Shown: one piece after another, positions 8,687-18,839 of the stretch
Layout of the letters: each line of letters opens with the position of its first letter
Numbering within the stretch: position 1 is the first letter of the stretch
Assembly: GCA_024224295.1 (NCBI GenBank)
Contig: JAAENN010000020.1
Location: forward strand, 80,576 to 144,575
Source of the DNA: Shimia sp.
GTDB taxonomy: Bacteria; Pseudomonadota; Alphaproteobacteria; Rhodobacterales; Rhodobacteraceae
DNA length: 64,000 bases
Direction of reading: 5' to 3'
Made by a program: the position numbers and the translations under genes
Notes under the pieces: generated by a model
Databases searched by the model: none
Told to the model about the DNA's origin: nothing
The model's input: the letters and a program-made list of their open reading frames with translations, nothing else

Positions 8687-11459
8687 GGCCGGCGACATCT
8701 TCCCAGCCCCGCCTGTCGCGGGGCTGATCTGCTCTGCTGACGAAATTTTCAACTGCGCTGAAGTGGCGACTGAACTTGCCGACATCCTGAAAAAGGACGG
8801 CAAGGAAAGCGATTTGCGCAAGGAAATCGTTCCACTCCTCATGGACCGCCGCAAAGCAGCTATGACGCAGATTGCAGCTGCTTTCCGCGAACAACCGCGC
8901 GCCGCCCGCGCCATGACGCGCTCCTATACGTGGCTCACCGACTGCCTGGTCAGCTGCGCCTTCTACGTCGCCACCGTGCGTTTTTACCCGCTGGCCACCC
9001 CCACCGAAGCTGAGCGGATCGCGCTGTTTGCGGTAGGTGGCTACGGGCGAGGCGAAATGGCGCCCCAGTCTGACGTCGATCTACTGTTCCTCACACCCTA
9101 TAAAATCACCCCTTGGGCGGAGAGCGTGATTGAATCCATGCTGTACCTGCTCTGGGATCTACGCCTGAAAGTCGGCCATAGCTCCCGTACTGTGAAAGAC
9201 TGCCTTCGCTTGGGGCGCGAAGACTTCACCATCCGCACAGCCCTATTGGAAAACCGTTTCCTACGAGGCCATGAGCCACTGGACGAAGAGCTCAACACCC
9301 GTCTTGAAGATGAACTCTTCAAAGGCACCGAACAGGAGTTCATCGAGGCCAAACTTAACGAACGAGACGAGCGCCACAAAAAACAGGGCCAGCGTTACGT
9401 GGTCGAACCCAATGTCAAGGAAGGCAAAGGCGGCCTACGTGATCTGCAATCCCTCTTCTGGATCGCCAAATACGTCTATCACGTTTCCGATGTCTCTGAA
9501 CTTGTTGAGAAAGAGGTCCTGGCGCAAGACGAGCTGGAGCGCTTCATTGAGGCAGAGAGCTTTCTCTGGGCCGTGCGCGGCCACTTGCACCTGACCGCCG
9601 GACGACCGATGGAACAACTCACCTTCGATGTGCAAGTCGAGATCGCCGATCAGATGGGGTACACCGACAAAGGTGGCCGCCGCGCGGTGGAACACTTCAT
9701 GCAGGAGTTCTTTCGCCAAGTCACTGCCGTGGGCGACTTGACCCGCATCCTGCTCACCAAACTCGAAGCCAACCACGCCAAAGCTGAGCCACTATTGGAG
9801 CGCATCTTCCGACGTCGCCCGCGCATGAAGCCGGGCTACAAAATGGTGCACAATCGCTTGGATGTGGCAGATGAAAAGACCTTCCTCGACGATCCGCTGA
9901 ACCTGCTGCGCCTGTTCGAAGAAGGCCTTCGCACGGGCATGTTGATCCACCCGGACGCCATGCGGCTGGTGACGGCGAACCTGCACCTGATCGACGAGGA
10001 CTTCCGCGCCAACAAAGAGGCGCGCCGCCTGTTCCTCGACTTGCTGCTGAAACACGGCAACCCCGAACGCGCCCTGCGCCGCATGAATGAGCTAGGTGTG
10101 CTCGCAGCTTTCATCCCGGAGTTTGAACCCATCGTCGCGATGATGCAGTTCAATATGTACCACTCCTACACGGTGGATGAGCACACCATTCAGGTGATCT
10201 CAAATTTCATGGACATAGAGCGCAAAGACCTTGAGGACGAGTTGCCGCTCTGCTCCGAAATCCTCGCCTCTGGCGGTATCAACCGCAAAGTCCTCATGGT
10301 CGCCATGCTGCTGCACGACATTGGCAAAGGCCGCGACATTGATCATTCCGTTCTGGGAGCACAAATCACTCGCAAAGTTGCTCCAAACCTCGGCCTCAAT
10401 AAAGCCGACAGCGAAACTGTCGAATGGCTGGTGCGCTACCACCTGCTGATGTCAGACACCGCACAGAAACGAGACATCGCCGACCCACGCACCGTGCGTG
10501 ACTTCGCAAAAGCTGTGAAAACAGTGGACCGGTTGAATTTGCTTACCATCCTGACCGTTTGTGACATCCGCGGTGTAGGACCGGACACATGGAACAATTG
10601 GAAAGCCGTGCTTCTGCGCGCGCTTTATGGTCAAACCAAACTTGTGCTGGAAGACGGTATGGAGGCTATCACCCGCGAAAACCGCGGCACCAAGGCAAAG
10701 AAACTCCTGCGCGAAGAACTGGCCGATTGGCCCAGCAAAGACCTCAAGAAAGAGACCGCGCGCCACTACGAGCCCTATTGGCAAGGCCTGCACATCACTG
10801 CGCACAAGGTGTTTGCTGATCTACTCCGAGACATACCCGACGACGAAGTCCGCATCGACTTGCACCCGGACGAAGATCGCGACGCCACCCGCGTCTGTTT
10901 TGCCATGGCCGACCACCCGGGCATCTTCTCCCGTATGTGTGGCGCTCTGGCCTTGGTGGGAGCCAACATCGTCGACGCCCGTACCTTCACCTCAAAAGAC
11001 GGCTACGCCACTGCAGCCTTCTGGATTCAGGATTCAGATGATGCGCCTTACGAGGCCGCCCGCCTACCGCGTCTGCGTAAAATGATCGAACGCACTTTGG
11101 CTGGCGAAGTCGTTACCACAGAGGCCATCAGGTCCCGAGACGTCATCAAAAAACGGGAGCGCGCCTTTAAGGTCCCGACCACGATCTTGTTTGATAACGA
11201 AGGCTCCGAGATCTACACAATTATCGAAGTGGACACCCGTGATCGCGCGGGCCTGCTGTTTGACCTCACGCGCACCTTGGCTAGCAGCAACGTCTACATC
11301 GCCTCCGCCGTGATCGCGACCTTTGGAGAGCAAGTGGTCGACACCTTTTATGTGAAAGATATGTTTGGCCTTAAATTTCACGCGGAAGGCAAACAAAAGA
11401 CACTAGAAAAGAAACTGCGCGAGGCGATCCAACAAGGCGCAGAAAGGGCCAGGGCATGA
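8646..11459 (+). CDS. glnD: [Protein-PII] uridylyltransferase / uridylyl-removing enzyme
   Basis: The 937-aa nitrogen sensor adds or removes UMP on PII proteins according to glutamine level. The nucleotidyltransferase motif FAVGGYGRGEMAPQSDVDLL is near residues 129-148. The HD hydrolase site LLHDIGKG is near residue 556 with DHSVLGA following. Two ACT domains that bind glutamine occupy about 750-930 (HPGIFSRMCGALALVGANIV and the later RAGLLFDLTRTLASSNVYI). The start shown is a TTG at 8646 with AGAAGG nine bases upstream; no ATG or GTG fits before the conserved region. This start overlaps the LpoA-like gene by 41 bases. The ATGA at the end couples it to murJ. Confidence 0.95.
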   Translation: MTLPQPDLEALAAKAGDIFPAPPVAGLICSADEIFNCAEVATELADILKKDGKESDLRKEIVPLLMDRRKAAMTQIAAAFREQPRAARAMTRSYTWLTDCLVSCAFYVATVRFYPLATPTEAERIALFAVGGYGRGEMAPQSDVDLLFLTPYKITPWAESVIESMLYLLWDLRLKVGHSSRTVKDCLRLGREDFTIRTALLENRFLRGHEPLDEELNTRLEDELFKGTEQEFIEAKLNERDERHKKQGQRYVVEPNVKEGKGGLRDLQSLFWIAKYVYHVSDVSELVEKEVLAQDELERFIEAESFLWAVRGHLHLTAGRPMEQLTFDVQVEIADQMGYTDKGGRRAVEHFMQEFFRQVTAVGDLTRILLTKLEANHAKAEPLLERIFRRRPRMKPGYKMVHNRLDVADEKTFLDDPLNLLRLFEEGLRTGMLIHPDAMRLVTANLHLIDEDFRANKEARRLFLDLLLKHGNPERALRRMNELGVLAAFIPEFEPIVAMMQFNMYHSYTVDEHTIQVISNFMDIERKDLEDELPLCSEILASGGINRKVLMVAMLLHDIGKGRDIDHSVLGAQITRKVAPNLGLNKADSETVEWLVRYHLLMSDTAQKRDIADPRTVRDFAKAVKTVDRLNLLTILTVCDIRGVGPDTWNNWKAVLLRALYGQTKLVLEDGMEAITRENRGTKAKKLLREELADWPSKDLKKETARHYEPYWQGLHITAHKVFADLLRDIPDDEVRIDLHPDEDRDATRVCFAMADHPGIFSRMCGALALVGANIVDARTFTSKDGYATAAFWIQDSDDAPYEAARLPRLRKMIERTLAGEVVTTEAIRSRDVIKKRERAFKVPTTILFDNEGSEIYTIIEVDTRDRAGLLFDLTRTLASSNVYIASAVIATFGEQVVDTFYVKDMFGLKFHAEGKQKTLEKKLREAIQQGAERARA

Positions 11460-12997
11460 AGCCAATCCGCCTGATGCGCGGCTTTCTGACCGTTGGTTTC
11501 TGGACGCTATTGAGCCGGGTCCTCGGCTTTGTCCGCGAAATCCTGTTGCTGAGCTTCATCGGCCCCGGCCCGCTGCTTGACGCCTTTGTCGCCGCCTTCC
11601 GATTGCCTAATATGTTCCGCCGCTTTTTTGCCGAAGGTGCTTTTAACGCCGCCTTTGTGCCAATGTTCTCTAAAAAACTGGAGGGCGAGGAAGACGCGGA
11701 GCACTTTGCCACCGAAGCGCTGAGCCTGCTGTTTGCCGCCGTGATGACCCTCACCGCGCTGGGTATGATCTTCATGCCCGCGCGGGTCTGGCTCACCGCT
11801 GAAGGCTTTGCTGGAGATGCCCGCTTCGACCTTACGGTGGGTTATGGCCGTATCGTCTTCCCCTACATCTTTTTTATGTCCCTAAGCGCATTATTCTCCG
11901 GCGTGCTCAACGCTACCGGCCGTTTTGCTGCTGCCGCAGCAGCACCGGTATTGCTCAACATCCTGATCATCCCGGCGCTGATCCTAGGGCATATCTCGGG
12001 CGGTGAGGTCATCACCTGGCTGATCTGGACCATTCCTTTTGCTGGCGTGGCCCAGCTTGGTCTTGTCTGGATTGCCAGCCGCAAAGCCGGCCTGCACATT
12101 AAATTGCGCCTGCCCAAGTGGACGCCAGACATGGCGCGCATGGTTCGCGTCGCCGTCCCCGCCGCGCTTGCCTCTGGCGTCATGCAGATCAACCTTGTGG
12201 TCGGCCAGATAGTGGCTTCCAACACCGAAAGCGCCGTGAGCTGGCTCTATGCCGCGGATCGTCTTTATCAGCTCCCCCTCGGCGTGATCGGCATCGCCAT
12301 CGGTATCGTGCTTCTCCCCGATCTCTCCCGCCGGCTCAAAGCCGATGACACAGCAGGCGCCCAACATGCATTTTCCCGCGCCAGCGAGTTTGCCATGTTT
12401 CTGACAATCCCCTGCGCTGTGGCTTTCCTTGTGATCCCGCTGCCAATTGTCTCTGTGCTTTATGAGCGCGGCGCCACCGGTTCCGATGATGTCGCCGCCA
12501 TCTCTGTTGCGCTGGCGATCTACGCCCTCGGTCTGCCTGCTTTTGTCCTGCAAAAACTGTTGCAACCGCTGTATTTCGCTCGAGAAGACACCAAACGCCC
12601 ATTCCACTACGCCGTTTGGGCTATGGTGGTGAACGCAGCGCTGGCCTTCGGTCTGGCGCCTTACATCCAATGGATGGCGCCGGCCATTGCGGCCACTGTC
12701 TCCGCTTGGATCATGGTCGCACAATTGGGCTTTGGCGCGCGTGGCTATGGCCAAGTTGCCAAATTTGACGCCCGCTTGCGCAAACGCCTTTGGCGCATCT
12801 GTCTGGCCTCTGCGGCCATGGGCGGCGTACTCTGGATCTCTTGGGTTGTTTTGGTGCCGTGGTTCGGCTTGCCCGGCTGGCGTTACGTCGCTTTGCTGAT
12901 CCTTTTGACACTCGGAACCGTTGTCTATTTTTCTGTTGGTCGCCTAATCGGCGCCTATGTTCCCAGCGAGTTAAAGGCTGCTGCCCGCCGTGGTTGA
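11456..12997 (+). CDS. murJ: Lipid II flippase MurJ
   Basis: The 513-aa inner-membrane protein of the MOP superfamily should have about 14 transmembrane helices and moves lipid II across the membrane for peptidoglycan assembly. The N-terminus MKPIRLMRGFLTVGFWTLLSR and the segment GFVREILLLSFIGPGPLLDA are typical, as are FRLPNMFRRFFAEGAFNAAF and the later SWLYAADRLYQLPLGVIGIA. The last two are strongly conserved MurJ signatures. Its ATG overlaps the glnD TGA by 4 bases. Pairing of glnD with murJ is common in alphaproteobacteria. The essential role is taken from the family. Confidence 0.96.
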   Translation: MKPIRLMRGFLTVGFWTLLSRVLGFVREILLLSFIGPGPLLDAFVAAFRLPNMFRRFFAEGAFNAAFVPMFSKKLEGEEDAEHFATEALSLLFAAVMTLTALGMIFMPARVWLTAEGFAGDARFDLTVGYGRIVFPYIFFMSLSALFSGVLNATGRFAAAAAAPVLLNILIIPALILGHISGGEVITWLIWTIPFAGVAQLGLVWIASRKAGLHIKLRLPKWTPDMARMVRVAVPAALASGVMQINLVVGQIVASNTESAVSWLYAADRLYQLPLGVIGIAIGIVLLPDLSRRLKADDTAGAQHAFSRASEFAMFLTIPCAVAFLVIPLPIVSVLYERGATGSDDVAAISVALAIYALGLPAFVLQKLLQPLYFAREDTKRPFHYAVWAMVVNAALAFGLAPYIQWMAPAIAATVSAWIMVAQLGFGARGYGQVAKFDARLRKRLWRICLASAAMGGVLWISWVVLVPWFGLPGWRYVALLILLTLGTVVYFSVGRLIGAYVPSELKAAARRG

Positions 12998-13092
12998 GCG
13001 GGCACAAACCGACAAATAGACTCAGAAACCAGTTGCTCCCGCCCCCTAATGTGCCGTTAACCTAGGGCATTCTTTAATCTCGGGAGTGAGAC

Positions 13093-13638
13093 ATGAATAA
13101 TTGGATCGTAATGTTGATCGTCGGCATCCTTGCCGTGGTCTTGGGTGTTCTGGCCTTGGCCAACCCGTTCGCCGCCTCGGTAACCGCCACAGTCTTTGCC
13201 GGCTGGAGCTTTCTGTTCTTGGGCGCCTTTCAAACCTTTGCGTCCTTTAGCGCACCGTCCACAGGCGCAAAAATTGCGGGGGTGATCCTTGGTCTGCTGG
13301 CCATGGTGATTGGTGTACACATCATCGCACAACCGCTTCAGGGTCTGCTTTCCCTGACCTTCGCCGCCGGCATCCTGTTTCTTGTGTCTGGCATCTTCAA
13401 AGGTATTTTTGGCTTTTCCAATTTCGAAGGCAGCGCCCGCTGGGCTCTGCTTTTGTCAGGTTTGGTCTCGGTGATCTTGGGTCTGATGGTGCTCAACAAC
13501 TTCCCACAATCCGCAGCCGTGCTGCTTGGTGTGTTGCTGGCCATTGAACTGCTGTCCAATGGTATAAGCGCCATCGCGCTCGCTTTTGCCGTACGTAACC
13601 TAAACAATGGCAGCTCCGACCAAGAAGAAGCGGCCTAG
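13093..13638 (+). CDS. HdeD family membrane protein (DUF308)
   Basis: The 181-aa protein is almost entirely hydrophobic, with about six membrane segments (WIVMLIVGILAVVLGVLALA, FAGWSFLFLGAFQTFA and so on), each pair separated by a short loop in the repeat pattern of DUF308/HdeD. The family is named for an E. coli acid-stress protein, but its biochemical role is unknown. The start at 13093 follows GGGAGTGAG, a usable Shine-Dalgarno sequence. It ends nine bases before the convergent rhomboid-like gene. No link to murJ upstream is evident beyond orientation. Confidence 0.8.
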   Translation: MNNWIVMLIVGILAVVLGVLALANPFAASVTATVFAGWSFLFLGAFQTFASFSAPSTGAKIAGVILGLLAMVIGVHIIAQPLQGLLSLTFAAGILFLVSGIFKGIFGFSNFEGSARWALLLSGLVSVILGLMVLNNFPQSAAVLLGVLLAIELLSNGISAIALAFAVRNLNNGSSDQEEAA

Positions 13639-13647
13639 TCTCTTAAA

Positions 13648-14334
13648 TCACTGGCGGCGGATCTTTTCTCGGATCCGCTGCCATCCTCCGGGGATCAGCG
13701 CAAAGGACATCAAAAACCCTGTGCCAAAGCCGATCACATCGGCAACCCAATCCGGATTACCCCCGAAAATCAGGCTAAAGCCCAACTGAATGGCCACCAG
13801 CATGCCAATCAGCGAAAACGCCCGCGCCTGAGGTGCGCCCACCTCGCCCAAGCTTGTCCAAAGCAGGAATGTAAACGCTCCAATCAGGCCGTAAACCCCC
13901 GGGTAGCTTCCCATCAAAGGCGCTGATGCATCCAAAACCAGCGCATAACCCAAAGCGCCAATAATCCCAGACAGCACAAAAATCGCTAGGGTCGCCCAGC
14001 CGGAGAATACCTCTCCCACCATCTTACCCATTGCCAAAAGCAACACGCCGCCAAACAGTGCATGGGTGAAATTGTAATGCACAAACAGATAACTCACAAA
14101 GCGGATCATATGCTCCGCTGGATACACTCCATTGGTGACCATCCAATCAAAGATATCCGGCGCAAAGGCATAACGCTGAATGGCATCCAGCCGCCAGCCA
14201 ACCGCCGTTGGCCCGCCCACTATCCCCTTAGAGCCCAACCAGAGCGCAGCTTCCACGCCGACCAGCAACAAGAACAACGCCGTCACCACCGGCGGCAACG
14301 GGTTCACCGGGCTTTGATCATCTGGGTGCGACAT
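13648..14334 (-). CDS. Rhomboid-family membrane protein lacking the catalytic Ser/His (probable pseudoprotease)
   Basis: The start at 14334 (MSHPDDQ) gives 228 residues with about six membrane helices and clear rhomboid architecture: [18 protein letters not shown], then [10 protein letters not shown], then [16 protein letters not shown], then [13 protein letters not shown] gapless comparison with the family pattern GASGAxxGLLGA puts Tyr144 at the nucleophile position (Ser in active enzymes) and Pro at the next Gly. The His of the usual AH(L/I)GG motif is Asp199, and the oxyanion Asn of HLLFN is Gly95. It is therefore unlikely to cleave peptide bonds. It may bind membrane clients like iRhoms or derlins, but this is inference. 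It is divergent from trpS. Confidence 0.78.
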   Translation of the reverse strand: MSHPDDQSPVNPLPPVVTALFLLLVGVEAALWLGSKGIVGGPTAVGWRLDAIQRYAFAPDIFDWMVTNGVYPAEHMIRFVSYLFVHYNFTHALFGGVLLLAMGKMVGEVFSGWATLAIFVLSGIIGALGYALVLDASAPLMGSYPGVYGLIGAFTFLLWTSLGEVGAPQARAFSLIGMLVAIQLGFSLIFGGNPDWVADVIGFGTGFLMSFALIPGGWQRIREKIRRQ

Positions 14335-14434
14335 GCCTGTACTCCTTACCCGCCCTGTTTGCCAGTCTGGCTTGACGGTGTTTGACCTCGGAGATAAGCC
14401 AAGCAGACTGACAAATCCAGACGGAGTATTTCCA

Positions 14435-15472
14435 ATGAACGAGGCGGTCCAAACGTCCTCCACCTTTACCCCACGCGTCTTTTCCGGGATTCAACCCTCG
14501 GGCGGTCTGACGCTGGGCAATTACCTCGGCGCGATGAAGCGCTTTGTTGACATGCAAGAGGCCGGTACCCACGAGACCGTGTTCTGCATGGTTGACCTGC
14601 ACGCGATTACTGTCTGGCAAGACCCTGCCAAGCTGCAACGCGCCACCCGCGAACTCTGCGCTGGTTTCATTGCTGCCGGTATCGACCCGACAAAATCGAT
14701 CCTGTTCAATCAATCCGCAGTGGCCGAACACACTCAACTGGCTTGGATTTTTAACTGCGTCGCCCGCATGGGCTGGATGCAGCGCATGACCCAATGGAAA
14801 GACAAAGCAGGCAAAAACCAGCAGAACGCGTCGCTTGGTCTGTTGGCCTACCCTGCCCTCATGGCCGCAGACATCTTAGTCTACCACGCCACCCACGTCC
14901 CTGTAGGCGAGGACCAGAAACAGCACCTCGAATTAACCCGCGACGTCGCCACCAAGTTCAACCACGACTATGGTGTGGACTTCTTCCCCATCACCGAACC
15001 GGTGATCGAAGGCGCGGCTACCCGCGTGATGTCCTTCCGTGATGGCACCAAAAAGATGTCCAAGTCCGACCCATCTGATGCCTCCCGCATCAACATGACC
15101 GACGACGCGGACACCATCGCCAAAAAGATCCGCAAGGCCAAAACCGACCCGGAGGCCTTGCCATCTGAGGCCAAAGGTCTGGAAGAACGTCCAGAAGCCC
15201 GTAACTTGATCAACATCTACGCAGGTCTGTCTGGCCTGACCGTTGATCAGGTTCTGGCAGATGTCGGCGGCAAGCAATTCTCAGAGTTCAAACCTATGCT
15301 GTCCGAACTCGCCGTGGAAAAGCTCTCCCCGATCAGCACGGAAATGGCACGCCTGATGGAACATCAGGACGAGATCGACAAAATCCTCGCCCGCGGTGCA
15401 AGTCAGGCCCGCGAGATCGCCGCGCCTATCCTGAAAAAGACTTACGAGATCGTTGGTATGGTCGGCGCCTAG
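14435..15472 (+). CDS. trpS: Tryptophanyl-tRNA synthetase
   Basis: The 345-aa class I aminoacyl-tRNA synthetase begins at 14435 with an upstream GGAG. The HIGH-type signature is [14 protein letters not shown] near residue 21. KMSKS appears as KKMSKSDPS near residue 205, and the Trp pocket region [24 protein letters not shown] is in place. The track ORF adds 34 residues that belong to the divergent promoter region. It is followed 24 bases later by a strong rho-independent terminator, so it is a single-gene transcript. Confidence 0.97.
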   Translation: MNEAVQTSSTFTPRVFSGIQPSGGLTLGNYLGAMKRFVDMQEAGTHETVFCMVDLHAITVWQDPAKLQRATRELCAGFIAAGIDPTKSILFNQSAVAEHTQLAWIFNCVARMGWMQRMTQWKDKAGKNQQNASLGLLAYPALMAADILVYHATHVPVGEDQKQHLELTRDVATKFNHDYGVDFFPITEPVIEGAATRVMSFRDGTKKMSKSDPSDASRINMTDDADTIAKKIRKAKTDPEALPSEAKGLEERPEARNLINIYAGLSGLTVDQVLADVGGKQFSEFKPMLSELAVEKLSPISTEMARLMEHQDEIDKILARGASQAREIAAPILKKTYEIVGMVGA

Positions 15473-15496
15473 GCCAACCGAACCGGACAACACATC

Positions 15497-15523
15497 AGCC
15501 CCGCCATTGGCGGGGCTTTTTTT
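15497..15523 (+). terminator. Rho-independent terminator of trpS
   Basis: AGCCCCGCC, a 3-base loop, GGCGGGGCT and then a run of T form a 9-bp GC-rich stem followed by seven T residues counting the stem's last base. It lies directly after the trpS stop. On the opposite strand there is no T-tract, so it does not serve the convergent GNAT gene. Confidence 0.93.
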
Positions 15524-15536
15524 GTGCCCCTTATGG

Positions 15537-16067
15537 TCATCGCCCCAACGCGCGCTCCAAAAACAACGCCTCTTGGTCCCCAAACCTGCCCATCACCGGA
15601 TTGCTAAACCCAACCTTCTCCGCAACCCGCACAGAACCGGCATGCGCCGGATCAAAAATGGCGCAGGCCACCGGAAACTCTTTGGCTAGCACTCGATCCG
15701 CCCATGCCATCACCGCAGCCACAGCCTCCGTCGCCAGTCCCTGCCCCTGCGCGGAGGTCTTTAACGCCCAACCCGCCTCGGGCTTCCCGTGCACACTTGG
15801 CTTTGTGTCCCTATGGTAATCCGCCAACCCAGCCTCCCCCACAAACGCGCCGTCCACCTTGCTCTCCAGCACCCAGTAGCCATAGCCCAGCGCCTGCCAA
15901 TGCCCGATATAGCGCAAAAGTCGAGACCACGACTCCGCCGCCGTCGAGGGCACACCGGAGATACGCGCCACAACCTCAGGATCAGCCCACATCGCAGCAC
16001 TGGATTCAAAATCCGCCACGTCATGCCCGCGCAATATCAGCCGTTCTGTTTCAAGCCTTGGAACCAT
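15537..16067 (-). CDS. GNAT family N-acetyltransferase (RimJ/RimL type)
   Basis: The 176-aa product starts MVPRLETERLILRGHDVADF, a standard opening of the RimJ-like acetyltransferases, and then has GYGYWVLESKVDGAFVGEAGL and the acetyl-CoA-binding segment AQGQGLATEAVAAVMAWAD (the Q/R-x-x-G-x-A motif). Start 16067 is preferred over the upstream Met codons in the track because PRLETERLILR is normally at the extreme N-terminus. It acetylates an amine on a protein or a small molecule that cannot be deduced. It stands alone between the trpS terminator and the VOC gene. Confidence 0.85.
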   Translation of the reverse strand: MVPRLETERLILRGHDVADFESSAAMWADPEVVARISGVPSTAAESWSRLLRYIGHWQALGYGYWVLESKVDGAFVGEAGLADYHRDTKPSVHGKPEAGWALKTSAQGQGLATEAVAAVMAWADRVLAKEFPVACAIFDPAHAGSVRVAEKVGFSNPVMGRFGDQEALFLERALGR

Positions 16068-16235
16068 AATTGCCACCCTCATCATTACTTGATTGATAGC
16101 GACAACTTCGAGTTTTGCGCCGCTTTTGCAATCCCCAACGTCCTTACTGCGCATCTGCGCACATAGTCCGCGCCAAATCGCAAGTTTTCAGCACGCGACG
16201 CCACGCCTACCTTTGACCTAACAAAGGAGACACGC

Positions 16236-16721
16236 ATGACCGCACCCTACGCCCCCTCCGCCCGCATCGGACACGTGCACCTGAAAGTCGCTGACCTAGA
16301 CCGTGCAATTGCTTTCTATGCCGATGTGCTGGGCTTTGAGGTGCAAACCCGCCTCGGCAACGACGCCGCCTTCCTGGGATCAGACGGCTACCACCATCAC
16401 ATCGGCCTCAACACCTGGCGCAGCAAAGGCAGCGGCCCGGCACCGGAACACCACACCGGCCTATTTCACACCGCCATCCTCTACCCAACCCGCGCTGACC
16501 TCGCGACAGCAGTGCAACGGGTCATTGACGCAGGCTATCCGGTCCTGGGCGCATCCGACCATGGCGTGTCAGAAGCCATCTATTTTAACGACCCCGATGG
16601 CAACGGCGTCGAACTCTATCGTGACCGCCATACAGCCGAATGGCCCCGCCACAACGACGGAAGCCTGCAAATGTACAGTCGGCCTATGAAACTGGACGAG
16701 CTCCTTACAGAAGCGGCCTAA
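16236..16721 (+). CDS. VOC (glyoxalase/bleomycin resistance/dioxygenase) family protein
   Basis: This 161-aa two-module metalloprotein has a start supported by AAAGGAGA eight bases upstream. IGHVHLKVADLDRAIAFYADVLGFEV is the first beta-alpha-beta-beta-beta unit with a metal His, and the second unit ends in FNDPDGNGVELYRDR with the metal Glu. The sequence HHHIGLNTW resembles CatE-type catechol dioxygenase-like members. The reaction is not predictable from sequence. It is monocistronic, about 100 bases before the PhoX-like gene on the same strand. Confidence 0.85.
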   Translation: MTAPYAPSARIGHVHLKVADLDRAIAFYADVLGFEVQTRLGNDAAFLGSDGYHHHIGLNTWRSKGSGPAPEHHTGLFHTAILYPTRADLATAVQRVIDAGYPVLGASDHGVSEAIYFNDPDGNGVELYRDRHTAEWPRHNDGSLQMYSRPMKLDELLTEAA

Positions 16722-16823
16722 CGCCTACCTGCGTCACAAAACTGCAAACAACTTGTCACGAATCTGAATCGACGGCCTCCTAACCTTGGTATTAACCAAC
16801 GATCCAAGCCTACGGAGCCAGGA

Positions 16824-18727
16824 ATGTCCTCTAATCCCCACATCGACGATCTGTCCTTTGACGAAATCGACGAACTGATCTCGCCACGTGCCGAAGAAAC
16901 TGACTTTGACCACATCGTGGAAACCGCCCTGTCCCGCCGTGGCTTCCTCGGTGGTGTGATGACCTTTGGCCTCGGCACTTTCCTGGTCGGCAGCACCGCC
17001 CTCACCCGCGATGCATTGGCAGATGGGCATGCTGACCGGTTTGGCTTCACCCAGGTTACGGCCAACTCTGAGGACACCATCACCGTCCCGGAAGGCTTTG
17101 AGTGGGAACAGGTAGTGACCTGGGGCGATCCACTTTTCTCGGACGCTCCTGCCTTTGACGACGCAACCCGCGGCACCGCCGCCTCTCAGGCCCTTGCCTT
17201 TGGGGACAACAACGACGGCATGTCGATCTTCACCAAAGACGGCCGCACCGTCATGGCGATCAACAACGAATACACCAACCGCAAGATCCTCTGGGGCAAC
17301 AACCCGGACGGAAAATGGGTGTCCGACGACGATGTACAAAAAGGCATGAACGCACATGGCGTGTCTGTCTTTGAAGTGGCCCGTGACGAGAGCGGCAAAT
17401 GGCAAGTTGTGGTCGACAGCGACCTGAACCGCCGCATCACGCCGCAAACCGATATGGACTTAACTGGCCCAGCGGCAGGCCATGACCTGCTGAAAACCAA
17501 AGCTGACCCAACCGGCACCACCACCAAAGGCACTTGGAACAACTGTGGCAACGGTGAAACCCCTTGGGGCACTTACTTGACCTGCGAAGAAAACTTCAAC
17601 GGCTACTTCTCCGCCGAAGACGAAGCGCATGAGGTTTCCGCAGAACTGAAACGCTACGGTGCCTCGTCCAAAGACTGGGGTTATGGCGGGCCAAAGTGGA
17701 CAACCGCTTTGACGTCTCCAAGAACCCAAATGAGCCAAACCGTGCAGGCTATGTGGTCGAAATCGATCCATTTGACCCAACCTCCACGCCAAAGAAACGC
17801 ACCGCTCTGGGCCGCTTCAAACATGAAAACGCCGCCGTGGTTCTGGCGGCCAACGGCAAAGCGGTTGTCTACCTCGGCGACGATGAACGCGGTGAGTTCC
17901 TCTACAGGTTTGTCTCTCACGGTGTTTACACCGCCACCGGCGATAACAGCGATCTTTTGGAAAATGGCGACCTGTTTGTTGCCAAATTCCATGACGACAT
18001 GCGCGGCGAATGGCTGGCCCTGACGCCAGAAACCACCGGCATGAGCGACGCAGAGATCCGTATCCACACCCGTCAGGCCGCGTCTCACGTAGGCGCGACC
18101 ACGATGGACCGCCCAGAATGGGTGGCGGTGAACCCAACCAAGGCAGAAGCCTACGTTGCGCTCACCAACAACAAGAACCGTGGCAAAAAGCCAAATGCGG
18201 GCGGTGATGACACCTCCGCAAACGGCCCGAACCCACGGGACAACAACAACTACGGCCAGATCGCCCGCTGGATGCCGGACAACGAGGACCACAGCTCAAA
18301 CGGGTTTAGCTGGAACCTCTTCGCCCTGGCCGGGAACCCGGATGTGCATGATGATGCATATGCAGGCAGCGAGAACATCAATGCCGGAAATATGTTCAAC
18401 TCGCCGGACGGCATGGCCTTTGACAGCACCGGCCTGTTGTGGATCCAGACCGACGGCAAATATTCTAACGAAGGCGACTTTGCTGGCATGGGCAATAACC
18501 AGATGCTTGCGGGCGACACCGTCACCGGTGAAATCCGCCGCTTCCTGGTTGGCCCCAAAGAATGTGAAGTCACCGGAGTTTGCTGGTCCCCGGATCGCCG
18601 CACCATGTTTGTCGGCATTCAGCACCCGGGCGAAAAAGGCAACTCCCACTTCCCGGATGGCGGCACCTCCGTGCCACGGTCTGGTGTTTTCGCGGTACGT
18701 CGCACAGACGGCGGCCTAATTGGATAA
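16824..18727 (+). pseudogene. PhoX-type (DUF839) secreted phosphatase-like gene with a one-base frameshift
   Basis: Two overlapping track ORFs make one protein of about 634 residues. The first part carries a Tat signal, SRRGFLGGVMTFGLG, at about residue 37, then PEGFEWEQVVTWGDP, NNEYTN, ETPWGTYLTCEENFNGYF. At about 17690-17698 the frame must slip: frame one reads GYGGPKWTTAL, whereas the other frame continues VDNRFDVSKNPNEP and on to EIDPFDP, HENAAV, GDDERGEFLYRF and the C-terminal beta-propeller. One extra A in the CCAAAG run would restore the reading frame. PhoX enzymes are Ca/Fe-dependent periplasmic alkaline phosphatases. The gene is probably non-functional as written, or the base is a sequencing error. 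Confidence 0.87.
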
Positions 18728-18803
18728 CGACTACGCAAATTCTAACTACCCAAATACCTTTTTACATCCCGCTTTTTAGCACCAATCCTTTGGCCCTCGA
18801 CCT

Positions 18804-18827
18804 CCCCCGGTCGGGGGCTTTCCTTTT
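18804..18827 (+). terminator. Likely terminator of the PhoX-like gene
   Basis: CCCCC, GGTC, GGGGG form a tight stem followed by CTTTCCTTTT. It lies about 75 bases after the stop and just before the convergent SDR gene. The T-tract is interrupted, so efficiency is uncertain. Confidence 0.6.
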
Positions 18828-18839
18828 AGCGGAAGCCGC

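Noticed and set aside
15497-15523. Possible bidirectional terminator shared with the GNAT gene
   Set aside because: The minus-strand reading lacks a T-tract after the stem.
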